Part shown: positions 18,070 through 26,588 of the stretch, piece by piece | Layout of the letters: every line of letters begins with the position of its first letter | How positions within the stretch are numbered: position 1 is the stretch's first letter | Source: JAWXCM01 sp034408745 | Lineage (GTDB): Bacteria; Acidobacteriota; Terriglobia; Bryobacterales; Bryobacteraceae | Length of the DNA stretch: 64,000 nucleotides | Reading direction: 5' to 3' | Assembly: GCA_034408745.1 (NCBI GenBank) | Contig: JAWXCM010000400.1 | Coordinates: forward strand, 1-64,000 | Notes under the pieces: generated by a model | The model's input: only the letters and a program-made list of their open reading frames with translations | Told to the model about the DNA's origin: nothing | The model's database searches: none | Translations under genes and position numbers: made by a program

Positions 18070-18914
18070 CGGTCTTCCCGGGCGGCCCCTCCACCGGCAC
18101 ATTGCGATGCCGCTGGAAGCGCTCGAGGAAATATTCGCGGGTCCACTTGCCGATTCCTGTGTCCGGGTCCGGCGTGATGTTGGCGCTCACCACCTGCACG
18201 TTGAGCGGCCTGATGCCGAACTTCATGCCTCCCGCCAGAAGCTTCGTGGGATCCTGCCGGCCCTTCTCCGACGGTGTATGGCACTCCGCGCATCCGCCGA
18301 CCGTCACCAAATACTGCCCGTAACCCGAGTCGGTCTTCGGGACCGGCGGGACGGTGCCGTTCACAGGCCGAGGCGCGCCTTTGATCAGCAGGTTGACAGG
18401 GAACGCGACTTCAGTGGGAGGCAGTGGATTGCGAACCGGCTTCAGCGTGTTCAGATAAGCTACCAGGGACTCTGCATCCTCATCGCTCATCAGCCTGTAG
18501 TTGCCATACGGCATCATCGGGAACAGGGCGTGACCGTCGCGGCTGATGCCCTCGCGAATGGCGCGGATCTTCTCGCCGTCAGTCCAATTCCCAAGGCCTG
18601 TTTCGGGGTCGGAGGTGATGTTGCGGGCATAGATCTTGCACGGCAGGTCTTCCATGTCGAGAAACTGGCCGGAGCCGCGCGTCGCTTCCACCACGGGACG
18701 GAACTGCTTCGTCTCATCGGCCGGGGAGTGGCACCCGTCCGCAGTCCGCCAGGTTGAACAGGTACTGGCCTCGGGCAACGCGCTCCGGTGTCATCGCCAC
18801 CCTGACGTCGCGCGCCGGCCGGCTGGCAGGCTGGCGTAGAGACAGATACGCGAACGCACCGCCAGGGACTGGAAGGGACACACCGAGCACTGCACCGACG
18901 AGCTTCTTCCACAT
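18070..18914 (-). pseudogene. Diheme cytochrome c, frameshifted and truncated
   Basis: Read from 18914, the protein begins MWKKLVGAVLGVSLP and continues to PERVARGQYLFNLADC. At 18739-18740 one extra G breaks the first heme site: the expected LADCDGCHSP is split, and the next frame carries DGCHSPADETKQFRP. From there it runs intact through NYRLMSDEDAESLVAYL and the second heme motif CAECH to about REYFLERFQRHRNVP. It then loses the usual C-terminal 'PMPW..YS.M...DL.A.Y.YL' segment where it meets the tolC-like gene. Related proteins are membrane-anchored electron carriers. Two independent lesions argue for true decay, though the single base could be a sequencing error. Confidence 0.8.
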
Positions 18915-18983
18915 GGAACGTTATATTCTCCGAACGAAAAAGTGACTTCAGCGATAGAACGCGCAAGGCAGGTCGTTCAAAAG

Positions 18984-19335
18984 TGTAGTGTCCGAGAAAA
19001 GGGCTGCAGTAATTGAGAATCTATGCAAACCTGGAGCACGGCACGCCCCGTTTTCAAGCTCGACATCACGCCGGACGAGCGGAAGCAGTTGCAACAGTGA
19101 GTCCGTGCATCAACCACAAGCTCGCGTGACACTCTCCGGGCTCGAATTATTCTGTTGCGGGCTGAAGGCAAGCGCGAAGCAGGCCACCTGAAGGATAAGG
19201 GGGGACGAGGCCGTAAGCCGTCATTGCCGGTCGAGAAGATCCAGCAGGTGGTGAGCGGGGTGACCCAGCCTCCGAAGGGCCGTCTGCGATGGAGTGTGCG
19301 GACCATGGCCCGGCATGTGGGGATCTCGGATTTCG
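18984..19335 (+). mobile_element. IS630-family transposase remnant
   Basis: An open frame from the ATG at 19023 reads VFKLDITPDERKQLQQ, then a TGA (19098-19100). In the same frame it goes on with DTLRARIILLRAEGKREAG and, after a missing helix-turn-helix block, GRGRKPSLPVEKIQQVV and RWSVRTMARHVGIS. These are ordered pieces of the N-terminal half of IS630-type transposases. The DDE catalytic half is absent. The upstream TGTAGTGTCCGAGAAAAGG could be the left terminal repeat. The remaining 125 bp up to the aldo/keto reductase gene show nothing recognisable. Confidence 0.7.
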
Positions 19336-19460
19336 AGCCGCAGGGGGCCTCCGACCGCGCGATTCATTTTTCAGAAGCCACCTTTATAGAGCAAGTTTGT
19401 CCTCGCTCTATCCCTCGAGTCACCTGGCATGATAAACTCTGCCGAGTCGGAGGATGAGAA

Positions 19461-20354
19461 ATGTCTATCTGTTCCAGACGTAATTTCCTGAAAACCGGGC
19501 TCGCAGCGGGAGCCGTCGCAGTAACCGGATCCCACCTGAATCTGCAGAGCGCGCCGAGCGGCGGCACAGCCACCGACTGGGTAACGCTGGGGAAGTCCGG
19601 AGTCAAGGTCACGCGACTGGCTTTCGGCACCGGAAGCAACAGCGGAAAGGTCCAGCGCGACCTCGGACAGGAAGAGTTCACCAAAACGGTCCGACACGCC
19701 TACGATCGTGGAATTCGCTTCTTTGAAACCGCGGAATCCTACGGCGAAATGCACAAAATGCTCGGGATCGCGCTGAAGGGCATCCCGCGCGACACCTACC
19801 GTCTGATGTCGAAAGTGACGACGCGTCCCGGCGTCAACCCGCAGGAAAAAATCGACGAACTACGCAAACTCGCGCAGACCGACTACTTCGACGTAATGCT
19901 GCTGCACTACCAGCGCGCCGCCACCTGGCCCACCGACACTGCCGCCTGGCAGGACGGACTCCTGGAAGCCAAGCACAAGAAGGCGCTGGTCGGCCATGGC
20001 GCATCGGTTCACGGACTGCCCGCCCTGCGCCAGTTTCCGGGCAACAAGTGGCTGGAAGTCGCCATGATCCGCGTGAACCACAACGGCACCAAAATGGACG
20101 CCGAGGACTACAACACCCGCGGGCTCGGCAACGTACCCGAAGTGTTGACCCACGTGAAGCAGGTCCGCAAAGAAGGCATGGGCGTCGTCAGCATGAAGCT
20201 GGTAGGCGAAGGTGCATTCACCACCCGTGAAGACCGCCAGGCCGCCATGCGCTACGCCTTCAAAACCGCTGGTGTCGACTCGGTAACCGTCGGCTACAAG
20301 AACACCGCGGAAATCGACGAAGCCATCGACAACATCAGGCTCGCCCTCGCCTGA
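19461..20354 (+). CDS. Exported aldo/keto reductase
   Basis: A Tat-type leader (SRRNFLKTGLAAGAVAVTG) precedes a TIM-barrel oxidoreductase domain: VTLGKSGVKVTRLAFGTG, FFETAESYGEM (catalytic Tyr; the usual Asp is Glu here), LMSKVTTR (Lys) and VMLLHYQR (His). Such exported reductases are frequent in acidobacteria and planctomycetes, often beside sulfatases and Gfo/Idh/MocA enzymes, and probably act on oxidised sugars. 297 residues; the ATG has a GGATGAGAA upstream. It is the only intact gene in an otherwise decayed stretch. Confidence 0.87.
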   Translation: MSICSRRNFLKTGLAAGAVAVTGSHLNLQSAPSGGTATDWVTLGKSGVKVTRLAFGTGSNSGKVQRDLGQEEFTKTVRHAYDRGIRFFETAESYGEMHKMLGIALKGIPRDTYRLMSKVTTRPGVNPQEKIDELRKLAQTDYFDVMLLHYQRAATWPTDTAAWQDGLLEAKHKKALVGHGASVHGLPALRQFPGNKWLEVAMIRVNHNGTKMDAEDYNTRGLGNVPEVLTHVKQVRKEGMGVVSMKLVGEGAFTTREDRQAAMRYAFKTAGVDSVTVGYKNTAEIDEAIDNIRLALA

Positions 20355-20360
20355 ACCGCG

Positions 20361-20873
20361 CTACTTGCGCTTGCTGTAGAGCAGCGGCTTGTCGCCCCGC
20401 CAAAACGTCATCTGTAGTCCTGCGTCCGCACTCTTCAGGCGCTCATTCCGGAAGCGAAGCTGGGTGATGGCGTCGCCGTTAATCTCGAACCAGAACTCGC
20501 TGTCTGTCACGGCGACCTCAAAGGGTCCGGCGTCGATGTCGTACACAGGAACGTGGATCATGACGAACCTGGCCGGACTTCCGCCCTCCAGCACAGCCAG
20601 TCCGTCCGATCCGGTCTTTGCCTGACTCGTGCCGGCGGCCGTTGTTACCTTCACCGCCAGGTGCCGGAGCTGTCGAGGATCACCGCACCAGGCTCCGCGT
20701 TCCATGTGCCACTGGCCGTGTAGTCTGCCGCGCCGTACGTGAAAAAGTATTCAAACGTGTGGTTTGATCTGGCTTCAAAAGCAGACCCGAGGCGGCCTCA
20801 GGCATGCTGAGTCTGTACTCTGAGGAAACGTCCTGGGCGGCGGCCGCCGCGATTACGATCCGCCGGCCCGCAT
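20361..20873 (-). pseudogene. Exported protein gene broken by at least two frameshifts
   Basis: Three frames must be joined to recover one protein. The first reads VIAAAAAQDVSSEYRLSMPE (20856 down to about 20785), the second NHTFEYFFTYGAADYTASG (about 20765-20690), and the third, from 20705 down to the stop at 20361, carries HLAVKVTTAAGTSQAKTG and then FVMIHVPVYDIDAGPFEV. The layout (signal-like start, then a 'FEY.F.YGA.D..A.G.W' segment, then a beta-rich tail) resembles small exported acidobacterial proteins of unknown function. It sits directly after the PQQ enzyme gene and once was probably the last gene of that operon. Confidence 0.6.
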
Positions 20874-20877
20874 CAGC

Positions 20878-22668
20878 TCAAAGCCCAAAACAAAGCACAT
20901 TCGGCCCAGCCGCCACCGCGACATACTGCTTCCCCTGGTAGACAAACGTCATCGGCGAGGCCTTCATCCGCACGTTGGTCGGAAAGCTCCAGAGCGACTT
21001 CCCGTTCCGCTGGTCCACCGCCGTAAACCCGCCATTCGGCTGCCCATAAAACAACAGCCCGCCAGCCGTAGCCATCACCCCTGACCACGTCTTCGCCCGC
21101 GCCGGACCCTCCTGCGGAATCTCCCACGCGATCTCGCCCGTTTCCACATTAAGCGCCCGCAGAAAGCGCTGGCCAGTCTGGTCTGGATACCCGGTCGGCT
21201 TGCCCGTACACTCCTCCAGCGAGATCAGGTAATAGAAACCGGTCATCGGCGAATAGGCGGTAGCGTCCCAGTTCGCCGCGTCGCTGGGGCAGCCCCGCGG
21301 GTCCACGACCACCGGCCTTCCGTCGGCCCCAATCGACGAGGCCCAGTCCACCCGCCGCAGAAACGGCTTCGCCAGCAGGACCTTCCCGTTCGTTCGGTCC
21401 AGCACGTAGAAGAACCCGTTCCGGTCCGCATGGAGCAGCAGCTTCGACGCCTTCCCCTGATACACCCGGTCCACCAGCACGTTCGGCTCGTTCGCATCAC
21501 GGTCCTTCACATCGTGCGGCGTGAACTGGTAGTGCCACTTAATCCGCCCCGTCTTCCCGTCCAGCGCCAGCACGCAGTTGGTATACAGGTTGTCGCCCGG
21601 CCGGTCCTTGTCGTCACTGTCCGGCCACGGATTCCCCGTCGCCCAGTACAGCGTGTCCGAGCTCGCATCATACGACCCGGTCAGCCACGTCGCGCCGCCC
21701 CCGCCCACTGGCTCCGAGCCCTTCCACGTTTCGATTCCAGGCTCCCCTCGAGCAGGAACAGTCCACGTCCGCCACGCCAGTGCACCCGAGTCGGGTTTGT
21801 ACGCTGCCACAAACCCGCGAATCCCGTGATCGCCACCCGCCACGCCAGCCACCACCGTGTCATTCACGATCATCGGCGCCACGGTCCCGCCGTACGGCTG
21901 CTTCTCGTTCTCCGCCGGCACAAGCTTCGTCTCCCACACCAGCCGCCCGGTCGACCGGTCGAGCGCCAGCAGGTGCGCGTTGTCCGTGACGAAAAACACC
22001 TTGTCCCGCAGAATCGCGACACCTCGATTCGTCCCAAGCCTCGCGTCGCCCGTCAGCCCCGGCGACCCCGCGCGAGAGTAATGCCAGATGGCGCCGCCCG
22101 TCAGCGCATCGAGGGCGAACACCTGGTTCGGTCCAGTGATGTACAACACGCCATCGGCGGCCAGCGGCGTCATTTCCAGACCGAAATGCGAGATCGGAAA
22201 GACCCACTTCAGTTTCAGCGACGCGACATTCGCGGTGGTAATCTGCTTCAGCGGACTGAACCGGTTGCCCGAATCGTTCCCGTTGTACGTCATCCAGTCG
22301 CCCGGCTGCGGCTCGCCCCAGCCGATCTTGCGCTTTGGCTCTACCGTCGTCACTGGCCCCACAATCGTGTCGTTATTGATCCGCTTGAGGTAGCGAGCCA
22401 GCGCCACCAGATCCGCCGCCGGAAGGTCGCCGAACGCGGGCATTCCGGCACCCACGTTGCCTCGCTCCAGATACGCCCTCAGCTGGTCCGGCGACTGCGC
22501 CGCCACCCGCGGATTCATCGCGAGCCCCGGCCCCTGAGCCGACCCGCGAGCGTCGTCCCCATGACACGCCGCGCATCGTTTGCCAAACACCGGCGTCAGT
22601 TGAGGCTGCGCCACCAGGACCTGTCCCAGCACCACCACACCAAGACAAACTACGGCCAGTCGAATCAA
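20878..22668 (-). CDS. PQQ-binding beta-propeller dehydrogenase with N-terminal cytochrome c
   Basis: A signal peptide (to about residue 20) is followed by a short cytochrome c domain with CAACH at residues 32-36, and then by an eight-bladed quinoprotein propeller (from about residue 110). The propeller carries repeated W-docking segments such as GDWMTYNGNDSGNRFSPLKQI, LDGKTGRIKWHYQ and LNVETGEIAWEIPQEGP. It oxidises an alcohol or sugar in the periplasm and passes electrons to the fused heme; the substrate is not predictable. The usual order in quinohemoproteins is cytochrome at the C-terminus, so an N-terminal one is a variant. It lies 24 bp after the sulfatase in a minus-strand operon. Confidence 0.88.
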   Translation of the reverse strand: MIRLAVVCLGVVVLGQVLVAQPQLTPVFGKRCAACHGDDARGSAQGPGLAMNPRVAAQSPDQLRAYLERGNVGAGMPAFGDLPAADLVALARYLKRINNDTIVGPVTTVEPKRKIGWGEPQPGDWMTYNGNDSGNRFSPLKQITTANVASLKLKWVFPISHFGLEMTPLAADGVLYITGPNQVFALDALTGGAIWHYSRAGSPGLTGDARLGTNRGVAILRDKVFFVTDNAHLLALDRSTGRLVWETKLVPAENEKQPYGGTVAPMIVNDTVVAGVAGGDHGIRGFVAAYKPDSGALAWRTWTVPARGEPGIETWKGSEPVGGGGATWLTGSYDASSDTLYWATGNPWPDSDDKDRPGDNLYTNCVLALDGKTGRIKWHYQFTPHDVKDRDANEPNVLVDRVYQGKASKLLLHADRNGFFYVLDRTNGKVLLAKPFLRRVDWASSIGADGRPVVVDPRGCPSDAANWDATAYSPMTGFYYLISLEECTGKPTGYPDQTGQRFLRALNVETGEIAWEIPQEGPARAKTWSGVMATAGGLLFYGQPNGGFTAVDQRNGKSLWSFPTNVRMKASPMTFVYQGKQYVAVAAGPNVLCFGL

Positions 22669-22692
22669 ATCGCTAACTCCATTTCGACCATA

Positions 22693-24072
22693 CTAAGGCG
22701 TCGTGTAGAACTGCAGCCGGTGCTCTTCGGCGAACTGCTGCAACCGTTGGGCGACCTCCGGAAACTTGCCAATCACGTTGTCCTTCTCGAACGGGTCTGC
22801 TTCCATGTCGAACAGCGAAAGCTCGATCCTGGCCTGACGGAACTTGCCAGCTTTGCCATCGTTGCCCGGAGCCTCCAGCGTACGGTAGGCATGCGGAAGG
22901 TGCAGCTTCCAGCGCCCGTCGCCGCTGATCACACCCTCAAACACCTGCCCGGTGGAAAACGCATAATACTTGTGAGGATTCTGCGCCCCTGGTTTGTCGA
23001 CAATCAGATCCCACACATCCATCCCGTCGATCCCGTTCGTCGGAAGCTTCGCTCCCGCCAGCCGCGCCACCGTAGGCAGAACGTCAATCGTGCACATCGT
23101 CCGCTTCGACACGCCGCCCGCTTTGATCTTGCCGGGGTAGCGCATTATGCACGCGCTGCGCGTCCCGCCGTCGAAGCCCGTGCCCTTGGCCTCGCGGAAC
23201 GGAGTGCTACCCGCGTGGTTCCCGTAGGATGTCCACGGGCCGTTGTCCGACGTCATGATTACCAGCGTGTTGTCTTCGAGGCCCGTCTCCTTCAGCGTCT
23301 TCAGGATCTCCCCGACCGACCAGTCGAGCTCCATCATCACGTCGCCATACACTCCGGCTCCGGACTTACCCGCAAACTTCTCGCTCCGGAAGATGGGGAC
23401 GTGCGGCATCGAGTGCGGCACGTACAGCAGAAATGGGTTCGATTTGTTCCGGCGGATGAAGTCGACCGCGTGCTCGGTATACCAGGTGGTGAGCATCGGC
23501 TGCTCCTTCGCCGTCATCCGCTCCACCTTGACCTTCCCGTTCTCCCAAAACTGCAGCGGAGCCTTGTAGTTACCGGGATTCTCCGGGTGGAACTCCCACA
23601 TATCGTTCGAATACATCAGCCCGCAGGACTCGTCGAAGCCACGGGCCGGAGGACGCGTCTCCGGCTGGTCACCCAGGTGCCACTTACCGAACACAGCCGT
23701 TCGATACCCCGCCGCCCTGCAAACTTCACCCATCGTGGCAAAGCCCGGATCAAGACCTCGAGCACCCGGCGGATGTGCTCCGAATACCTTCGTCCTGCCC
23801 GGATAGCACCCCGTCATCAGCGCGGATCGAGACGCCGAACAGATGGCCTGAGGCACGTAGAAATTGCGGAACTGGCAGCCTTGCGAGGCCAGTCTCTCCA
23901 CGTTCGGCGTGGCATAAGGCGTCTTCCCAAACGGCCGAAAATCAGCGTACCCGGAATCGTCCAGGAAGATGATTACGATGTTGGGCTTCTGGCCCCCTGC
24001 CTGGCTCGCCGGCAGCCACGCTGCGCCAGCGCCAAGTGCCGCTGTCTGCCGAACGAAATCTCTGCGGTTCAT
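22693..24072 (-). CDS. Exported sulfatase (formylglycine-dependent)
   Basis: A Tat-type leader (NRRDFVRQTAALGAGAAWLP) precedes the sulfatase domain: FLDDSGYADF with metal-binding Asp residues, and the modification motif C-S-A-S-R at residues 78-82, the less common Ala form of C-x-P/A-x-R. GKWHLGDQ, HSMPHVPI and MTSDNGPW are the other conserved blocks. 459 residues. The frame runs about 350 bp further upstream, but the ATG at 24072 has a GGAAGGGAC box and starts the leader. It is flanked in the same operon by a Gfo/Idh/MocA oxidoreductase and the PQQ enzyme, which points to catabolism of a sulfated sugar. Confidence 0.9.
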   Translation of the reverse strand: MNRRDFVRQTAALGAGAAWLPASQAGGQKPNIVIIFLDDSGYADFRPFGKTPYATPNVERLASQGCQFRNFYVPQAICSASRSALMTGCYPGRTKVFGAHPPGARGLDPGFATMGEVCRAAGYRTAVFGKWHLGDQPETRPPARGFDESCGLMYSNDMWEFHPENPGNYKAPLQFWENGKVKVERMTAKEQPMLTTWYTEHAVDFIRRNKSNPFLLYVPHSMPHVPIFRSEKFAGKSGAGVYGDVMMELDWSVGEILKTLKETGLEDNTLVIMTSDNGPWTSYGNHAGSTPFREAKGTGFDGGTRSACIMRYPGKIKAGGVSKRTMCTIDVLPTVARLAGAKLPTNGIDGMDVWDLIVDKPGAQNPHKYYAFSTGQVFEGVISGDGRWKLHLPHAYRTLEAPGNDGKAGKFRQARIELSLFDMEADPFEKDNVIGKFPEVAQRLQQFAEEHRLQFYTTP

Positions 24073-24112
24073 GATGTCCCTTCCGTGAAAACAAACATCA
24101 TATCCCGGGTCC

Positions 24113-25267
24113 CTACAGCAGCGGAACCTCCACCTCGGCGCCCTTACGGTCCGCCGAGACATACCCCGCGTAGATCGCCAGAGTCGTGTCGATGGCCAGG
24201 TCCAGGTCGCACTCCGGCTGCCTTCCTTCGCGCATGCATGCGACAAAATCGTGCATTTCATGCAATTGTCCGTTGCTCCAGCCAAACTCCGGATACGCCG
24301 GAATCCACCCCTCGTTGGAACTGATCTTCTCCACCAGATCCATCCCCTCGAATTCCTTCTTATTCGGGCTGTACAAATCCACCACGTGCACCGGCTGAAT
24401 GTGGCAGCGAGTCCGGTGATTATTCGCAAATACGTCTACAAAATCGTAGACGCCACCCAGCACCAGTTCACTCGTCATGATGTCAGCCACCGTGCCGTCC
24501 TCGAACACCACGTGCAGAAAGGCGTAATCCTCGCCGTCCTGATAGTGGTTCCGCAGATAGCCACGGTCCTCAAACGCCGGCAGCTTCGTGATCGAGTGCG
24601 TGCGGCACGTCACCGCAGCTGGCCGAATCGCCCGCCCATACCGGGCCATGCCCTCTTTGCGCTTCAGATACAGCACCCCGCCCAGCGGATGGCACCCCTT
24701 GCCGATCAGCGACCCGCCGCCCGATTCGCTCCACACGCCGTACACGGGCGAATGCGACCCAGAGTGCGATTCCTCCGCCGTCATGCGAAGGATCTGCGCC
24801 TTCGACGCCTCAATGATCTGCCGCTCCCGCTGCACCGACGGGGCATAAATATAATTCTCCGCGTACCCGAGAATAATCCCCGCCGCTTTCACTTCGTCCC
24901 GCAATTCCCGCAATTCCGCCGTCACAGCCGCCAGCATTTCTTCTTTCCGATACTGCTCCGGCGAACCGAAGAATCCATGGAACGGCTTCTCCACAATCAC
25001 ATGCTTGCCCGCCGCCGCCGCCGCGCGAATCAGCGGCGCGTGGGAAGAGGGCGGGGAACAGACGTCCAGCACGTCGATGTGCGGCAGCATCTCTTCCACC
25101 GTCGCAAAAGCCGGAACCCCAAACTCCCGCTCAAACGCCTCTCGCGAAGCTTGTCGCGGACTGGTAACGCCGGTGGCCACCACCGGCAGCCCCCGCAGAT
25201 TCTTGTAATGGAACTTTGCCGCGAAACCCGATCCCGCGATACCAATTCTCAGCTTTGCGTCGCTCAT
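24113..25267 (-). CDS. Gfo/Idh/MocA-family oxidoreductase
   Basis: The 384-residue protein has the N-terminal Rossmann fold (RIGIAGSGFAAKFHYKNL) and the catalytic EKPF motif (KHVIVEKPFHGFFG), then a C-terminal alpha/beta domain with SHSGSHSPVYGVWSESGGG and GKGCHPLGGVLYLKRKEG. Such enzymes use NAD(P) to oxidise or reduce sugars and cyclitols. No export signal is seen, so it should be cytoplasmic. First gene of the operon that continues with the sulfatase and the PQQ enzyme. Confidence 0.88.
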   Translation of the reverse strand: MSDAKLRIGIAGSGFAAKFHYKNLRGLPVVATGVTSPRQASREAFEREFGVPAFATVEEMLPHIDVLDVCSPPSSHAPLIRAAAAAGKHVIVEKPFHGFFGSPEQYRKEEMLAAVTAELRELRDEVKAAGIILGYAENYIYAPSVQRERQIIEASKAQILRMTAEESHSGSHSPVYGVWSESGGGSLIGKGCHPLGGVLYLKRKEGMARYGRAIRPAAVTCRTHSITKLPAFEDRGYLRNHYQDGEDYAFLHVVFEDGTVADIMTSELVLGGVYDFVDVFANNHRTRCHIQPVHVVDLYSPNKKEFEGMDLVEKISSNEGWIPAYPEFGWSNGQLHEMHDFVACMREGRQPECDLDLAIDTTLAIYAGYVSADRKGAEVEVPLL

Positions 25268-25541
25268 GTGGATAGGAACAACTTACCGCGACCGCCACGG
25301 AGTCCATACAAGTGATTCGGCAATCCTGCAAGCGGGCCAAGGCGACCACCGCCCAGTCCGGGCGTGCGCGTGCGTGGGATCCACTCGCGCTTAGAAGCGC
25401 ACTTGCTGACTAACTCACATGAGTTGCGGCCATTACATCAAGGTCTCGATCTCGGAGTCAAGGTGGTTTCGATCAGCGAAACGTCTGCTATTCAGGCAAG
25501 CCTGGCGGGTCGGCTACCTTGAAGTCAGGAGCCCAGTTCAC

Positions 25542-26588
25542 TTGATCGATCTGCGAAGCGACACCGTCACCCGTCCGACCCCCGCCATGCGTGAGGCGAT
25601 GTATACCGCCGAGGTCGGAGACGACGTGTATGGAGAGGATCCGACAGTCAACCGCCTCGAAGAACGTGCCGCCGAGGTAATGGGCAAGCAAGCCGCGCTC
25701 TTCCTCCCTACCGGCACCATGGGCAACACCATCGCCATCAAGCTGCACACGCAGCATGGGCAGGAAGTGATCTGCGAATCGCGCTGCCACATCCTGAACT
25801 ACGAGCTGTCTATGATGGCCTGGTTCGCCGGCTGCGTCGCCCGCCCGATCGCCACGCGCGACGGCATCCTGACCTGGGAAACCATCCGGCCCGAGATCCG
25901 GCCACTGGGACCGCACGCCGCACCCACCGGACTGATCGAAGTGGAGCAGACCAACAATCTTTCCGGCGGCACGGTCTACGGGCTCGACGTCCTGCGCGGC
26001 ATCGCCGAGGGTGCGGCTGCGCTGGGACTGCCGGTCCATATGGATGGAGCCCGGGTGTTCCACGCCGCCACGTACCTCGGCGTCCCGGTCCGCGAGATCG
26101 CTCAGTATGCCGACACGGTCATGTTCTGCCTTTCGAAGGGGCTCGGCGCGCCCGCAGGGTCGATGTTGGCCGGCTCGCGTCAGCAGATGGACAGCGGCCG
26201 ACTGCTGCGGAAGCGCCTCGGTGGCGGCATGCGGCAGGCGGGCATCCTCGCCTCTGCGGGGCTCATCGCGCTCGAACAGATGCCGCTGCGACTCCAGGAG
26301 GACCACGACAATGCCCGCAGCATCGGCGAATCGCTTGCGGCCATCGAAGGGATTACGGTCATCCCCGTGCAGACCAACATCGTGATCTTCGACATCGCGG
26401 GCACCGGCATGACCAGCCACGACCTCAGTGCCGAGCTCCGCGCACGCGCCATCATCGCCAACAGCTTCGGGCCGACCTCAATCCGCATGGTCACGCACTA
26501 CGACGTGACCGCTGCCCAGTGCATGGAAGCGGTCGACGCCGTGCGGGAGATTGTTTCGAAGAAGGCTACTGGTTACGCTGCACAGTAA
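25542..26588 (+). CDS. ltaE: Low-specificity L-threonine aldolase (PLP-dependent)
   Basis: It cleaves L-threonine or L-allo-threonine to glycine and acetaldehyde. Conserved blocks are LIDLRSDTVTRPTPAMREAM, GDDVYGEDPTVNRLEE, the HMDGAR segment and MFCLSKGLGAPAGSML, which holds the PLP-binding Lys. The open frame starts at 25419, but the TTG at 25542 aligns with the usual 'MIDLRSDT' start and has CAGGAG about eight bases upstream; length is then 348 residues, normal for the family. It converges on the beta-propeller gene with a 23-bp overlap. The 270 bp before it hold no recognisable feature. Confidence 0.9.
   Translation: MIDLRSDTVTRPTPAMREAMYTAEVGDDVYGEDPTVNRLEERAAEVMGKQAALFLPTGTMGNTIAIKLHTQHGQEVICESRCHILNYELSMMAWFAGCVARPIATRDGILTWETIRPEIRPLGPHAAPTGLIEVEQTNNLSGGTVYGLDVLRGIAEGAAALGLPVHMDGARVFHAATYLGVPVREIAQYADTVMFCLSKGLGAPAGSMLAGSRQQMDSGRLLRKRLGGGMRQAGILASAGLIALEQMPLRLQEDHDNARSIGESLAAIEGITVIPVQTNIVIFDIAGTGMTSHDLSAELRARAIIANSFGPTSIRMVTHYDVTAAQCMEAVDAVREIVSKKATGYAAQ

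Noticed and set aside
17936..18778. Calling 17936-18778 an intact 280-residue cytochrome gene
   Set aside because: It would lack the signal anchor and the first Cys of the first heme motif, and end in 60 residues that are antisense TolC sequence; the pseudogene reading explains all parts.
19098..19100. TGA in the IS630 remnant as a selenocysteine or recoding site
   Set aside because: The rest of the gene is deleted and truncated; simple decay is sufficient.
21430..24324. 964-codon open frame on the plus strand
   Set aside because: Arg/His/Pro-rich antisense reading of the PQQ enzyme and sulfatase genes, crossing the boundary between two genes; not a protein-like composition.
25268..25541. 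tRNA or small RNA gene in the gap before the threonine aldolase
   Set aside because: No cloverleaf-like arms or T-loop motif found by eye.
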